From: Montifringilla adamsi
Lineage: Eukaryota; Chordata; Aves; Passeriformes; Passeridae
Length of the DNA stretch: 64,000 bases
Assembly: GCA_017590115.1 (NCBI GenBank)
Contig: JAGGNK010013558.1
Span: 11,893,752 to 11,957,751 of the forward strand
Direction: 5' to 3'
Numbering within the stretch: the stretch's first letter is position 1; each line of letters begins with the position of its first letter. The position numbers and the translations under genes were made by a program. Below, piece by piece: positions 61,180 through 64,000 of this stretch. The notes under the pieces were generated by a model. The model was not told where the DNA came from. It ran no database searches and saw only the letters and a program-made list of their open reading frames with translations.

Positions 61180-64000
61180 CTGGGGGAAGGAAAAGAAAGA
61201 CACAGCTCAGTTTGGGGCTTTCAGTTTCACATCATTAGAGAAAGCAAGCTTAACTGTTGATACACAACCCTGTTACCACGGCATGTTTTTAAATGGCTGC
61301 AGACCACTGGAATTATGCACAAGTGAAATGGGACAAGGCTCATTCCCAAAACACATGTGTGAAAAGGGAGCTTGCAGTGCCGTCACCACCATCCCACCAG
61401 TGCTAACAGCAACAAGTCTGAGTGGGCAGCATGCAAATAAAGTTTGGCACCCAAAAATCCCCCACCAAAAGAGCTACTGTATCTATCACACAAAGCACTG
61501 TGAGGCAAGTAAGATTCCATGGGACATTCTGCAAGCATGGACTCTTCTCACATGACACATTATCACCTTCCAATTTAACAGCTTAGGAACTAATTAAATA
61601 CATTCCAGTCATAAGATTTCATTAACAAAAAAAAAAAGGCTTTGGCTCATGGAGCTTAAACCTGTCTTTGAACCCTCAAATTAGGCAGATTCAGCTAAAG
61701 GAAAACAATCTGTTCTATCGATTAAGTTCAAACAATGAAATAGAAAACTGTGGGAGAAGAGCATTACACGGGGATATTTAACTGCAAACCACAGAAATCA
61801 CACAGGATTTTCCTTCATGTAACCAGCCTCTCTGCCAGCTGTGACTGCAAAGTGGCTTTAGAGTAATATTCTTCCTTTTGTCCAGCTACCTTTAGCAGAC
61901 CAATATAGCCTGAGACTACCTGTCACAGGAAAATGGGTTCTAAGAGAAGGGAAGAGTGACAAAGGCACCTTCCCAGTGAAGAGGTCAGGCCAGAAAACCC
62001 CAATTATGAAGCATCCTGGTAGCACATGACCTTGCAAGCAATGAAGAGCAGCTTTCTCTGACTCTCCTCACACAGGCGCCAGCTTTTATTTCCAGCCAGC
62101 CATTTCATGCTGGTAGCTACCAGTGATTCCAAATCTGTGCAGAGACACCATGTGCTAATGAACTCTCAGCTTCCTACCTGCTCTACTTCCATCAACAAAT
62201 GGAGGAATGTGGATAAATGAGTGCTGGTACTACCCAATTTTATAGGAGGACAAATCTATTTCTTTATGGTAGATAATAAAAGGTGTTTGGATTTTCCTGC
62301 TACTGAAGAACAAGAAGGCATGCAATTTTGGCATGACCATTGATCTTACAAAATGATCAAGACTGCTTAAAATTACTTTAAAAATACAGATGTCAGCATA
62401 CTCTGACTTAAAAACAGGTTCAAAAGTTTTGTGAAAATTTCAAGTTAACTAAAGAGATGTAAACGGAAGTACTAAGCCTCACACTTACAAACCTCAATAT
62501 TTAGCATTCTAGAGAACTGCCATTGGTATCCCAGTGAACAGCTGAGTGCGAACACATTTCTGTCTGTCTCTATACTTCTCAAAAAACCCCCAGGTTTCAT
62601 GCCATTTAAGGTACTACTTAAAATTAAAATGCAGCCTTATTTCACTTTTCTTGTGTGGGTCTTCAGCTGTGTGCAGCTACACTGAATAAAAAAAAAATCC
62701 CGGCGTAAAAGAGGCATCAGAATAATGCAGATTTTGTTTTTCCCCATAATTTTCATCCCAAAATTAGTATCATAGCCAAATGTACATACTTTACAATCAA
62801 TATGCTGTATAAACTGAAGTTTTAAGCCCATGAAAGATTTGGTATAATAGATCTATCAGCTACATACAGCTACAGAGATGTTCATGCATAATTTTTGTGG
62901 CTAGACACTAAATTCTCATTTATTGTAGGAAACCCCTTTCACTTCAGTATTCATATAATGAAACAATTTTTTTCACATATATTCACAGACCATTAAGCCA
63001 GATAATATTTATATTTTGCAGAAAATTGGAAGGAGTCCCATTGCCAAGTCAGCGACTCATAAAGCAGTATTTAAACTGCACATTAGCCTTGCTTAGTATT
63101 CTCAGCCACACAGCTCTGCAGCTAGAAAAATCTACAGAGACCAAATTCTCATGGAGTCCCAACGTAAAATGCACATAATAGCAACTCACTGTAGGTGCAC
63201 ACAGAACTATTTTGTTTCCCACTGTGAAGACAGACAGTTGAGCTGCACACATTCATAAAGAGCACTGCTGTTTATTTTCACTGCTCCCAGTACCAGGAAA
63301 GTCAGACTGACAGCAATGAACAGCTCAGTAGGGCAAGAATAAAATACTCAAGTGCTACAGCACATCTGCTGTCACTGTTCCCCTTACCACTTTTCTTTTT
63401 AAAACTGTTATTTGATTTGGCTTGGAACAGCTAATCACTGTTACTTCTGTAATCAGAGCTATGTTTAAGGCTTTGTTTTTTCCTCTCTTGCAGAAGCATT
63501 TGTAAATATTGGATTTCAGGTTTGAGGATGATGAATGAGCTGGAGTATAAGTACTTCAAATTCAGTCTGCACCTCCAACAAGTTAATTAATTAACCAATA
63601 ATATGTTTGAAAGGATTCTAAACATGGGAACTGTGAGAGCCACTATTACTTCATCACTGTTCCTTCTAGGTGTTCAGGCATATGGATTTTTACCTATGTT
63701 CTCCCACAGCTGCTAATTTTAATCTATTGTAACCAAAATAAAACAAACAAACAAACAAAAAAAGCTATGAATATTCCTTACTATACTTATCACAAGCAAG
63801 ACTTTCTGAAGTAAAGCCAAGTTTTGACCAAGACTTCAGTGAGTGTCTGCTTTATCTTCTCCTCTCCATGGACCACTAAGCTTTTCACTTGTGCTTTCCC
63901 CTGCCATGAGATGTGAGAGACTGGCTTCCCCTCTCATATTCTTCCATAACTTAAACTGGACCAAATGAGAAGTTCTAAAAGATTCCTAGAATATCTGCTG
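61180..64000 (-). other. ABHD17C: ABHD17C intron (partial)
   Basis: Sequence upstream of the last-exon acceptor. No other hydrolase exon, such as a GQSIGT nucleophile motif, is visible, so the next exon lies beyond the window. Confidence 0.75.

Overview
This is vertebrate nuclear DNA, most likely from a bird. Coding sequence is sparse and split into short exons, CpG-island promoters are compact, no interspersed repeat family is recognisable over 64 kb, and the order of gene families matches the ABHD17C-CEMIP neighbourhood of amniotes. All recognised genes read on the minus strand. Family comparisons come from my memory of the protein families, not from a search.

Right edge (about 58.3-64 kb): the last coding exon of ABHD17C, a depalmitoylase, with its probable 3' UTR to the left and intron to the right.

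Middle (53.9-56.8 kb): a CpG island with CAC/CAT repeats, then at least two minus-strand exons that join in phase. They suggest a spliced gene I cannot name. A 20-bp minisatellite (53.46-53.78 kb) follows.

Main content (about 50.2 kb down to 6.9 kb, minus strand): the decayed copy of a whole hyaluronidase gene of the CEMIP/CEMIP2 family. It has a TATA-containing CpG-island promoter, a G8-domain exon, and a colinear series of exons down to the family C-terminus. Eighteen exons are confidently placed, and three or four more are tentative. Splice sites and phases are largely preserved, but the reading frame is destroyed by at least two in-frame stops (37708-37710 and 26147-26149) and about a dozen frameshifts. 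Residue patterns resemble CEMIP2 more than CEMIP, although the locus lies beside ABHD17C, where CEMIP is expected. This suggests a third, CEMIP2-like paralogue that has become a pseudogene in this lineage. The true CEMIP, if present, should lie beyond the left edge.

The remaining sequence is introns of this pseudogene and intergenic DNA with simple repeats, in which I see no further genes.
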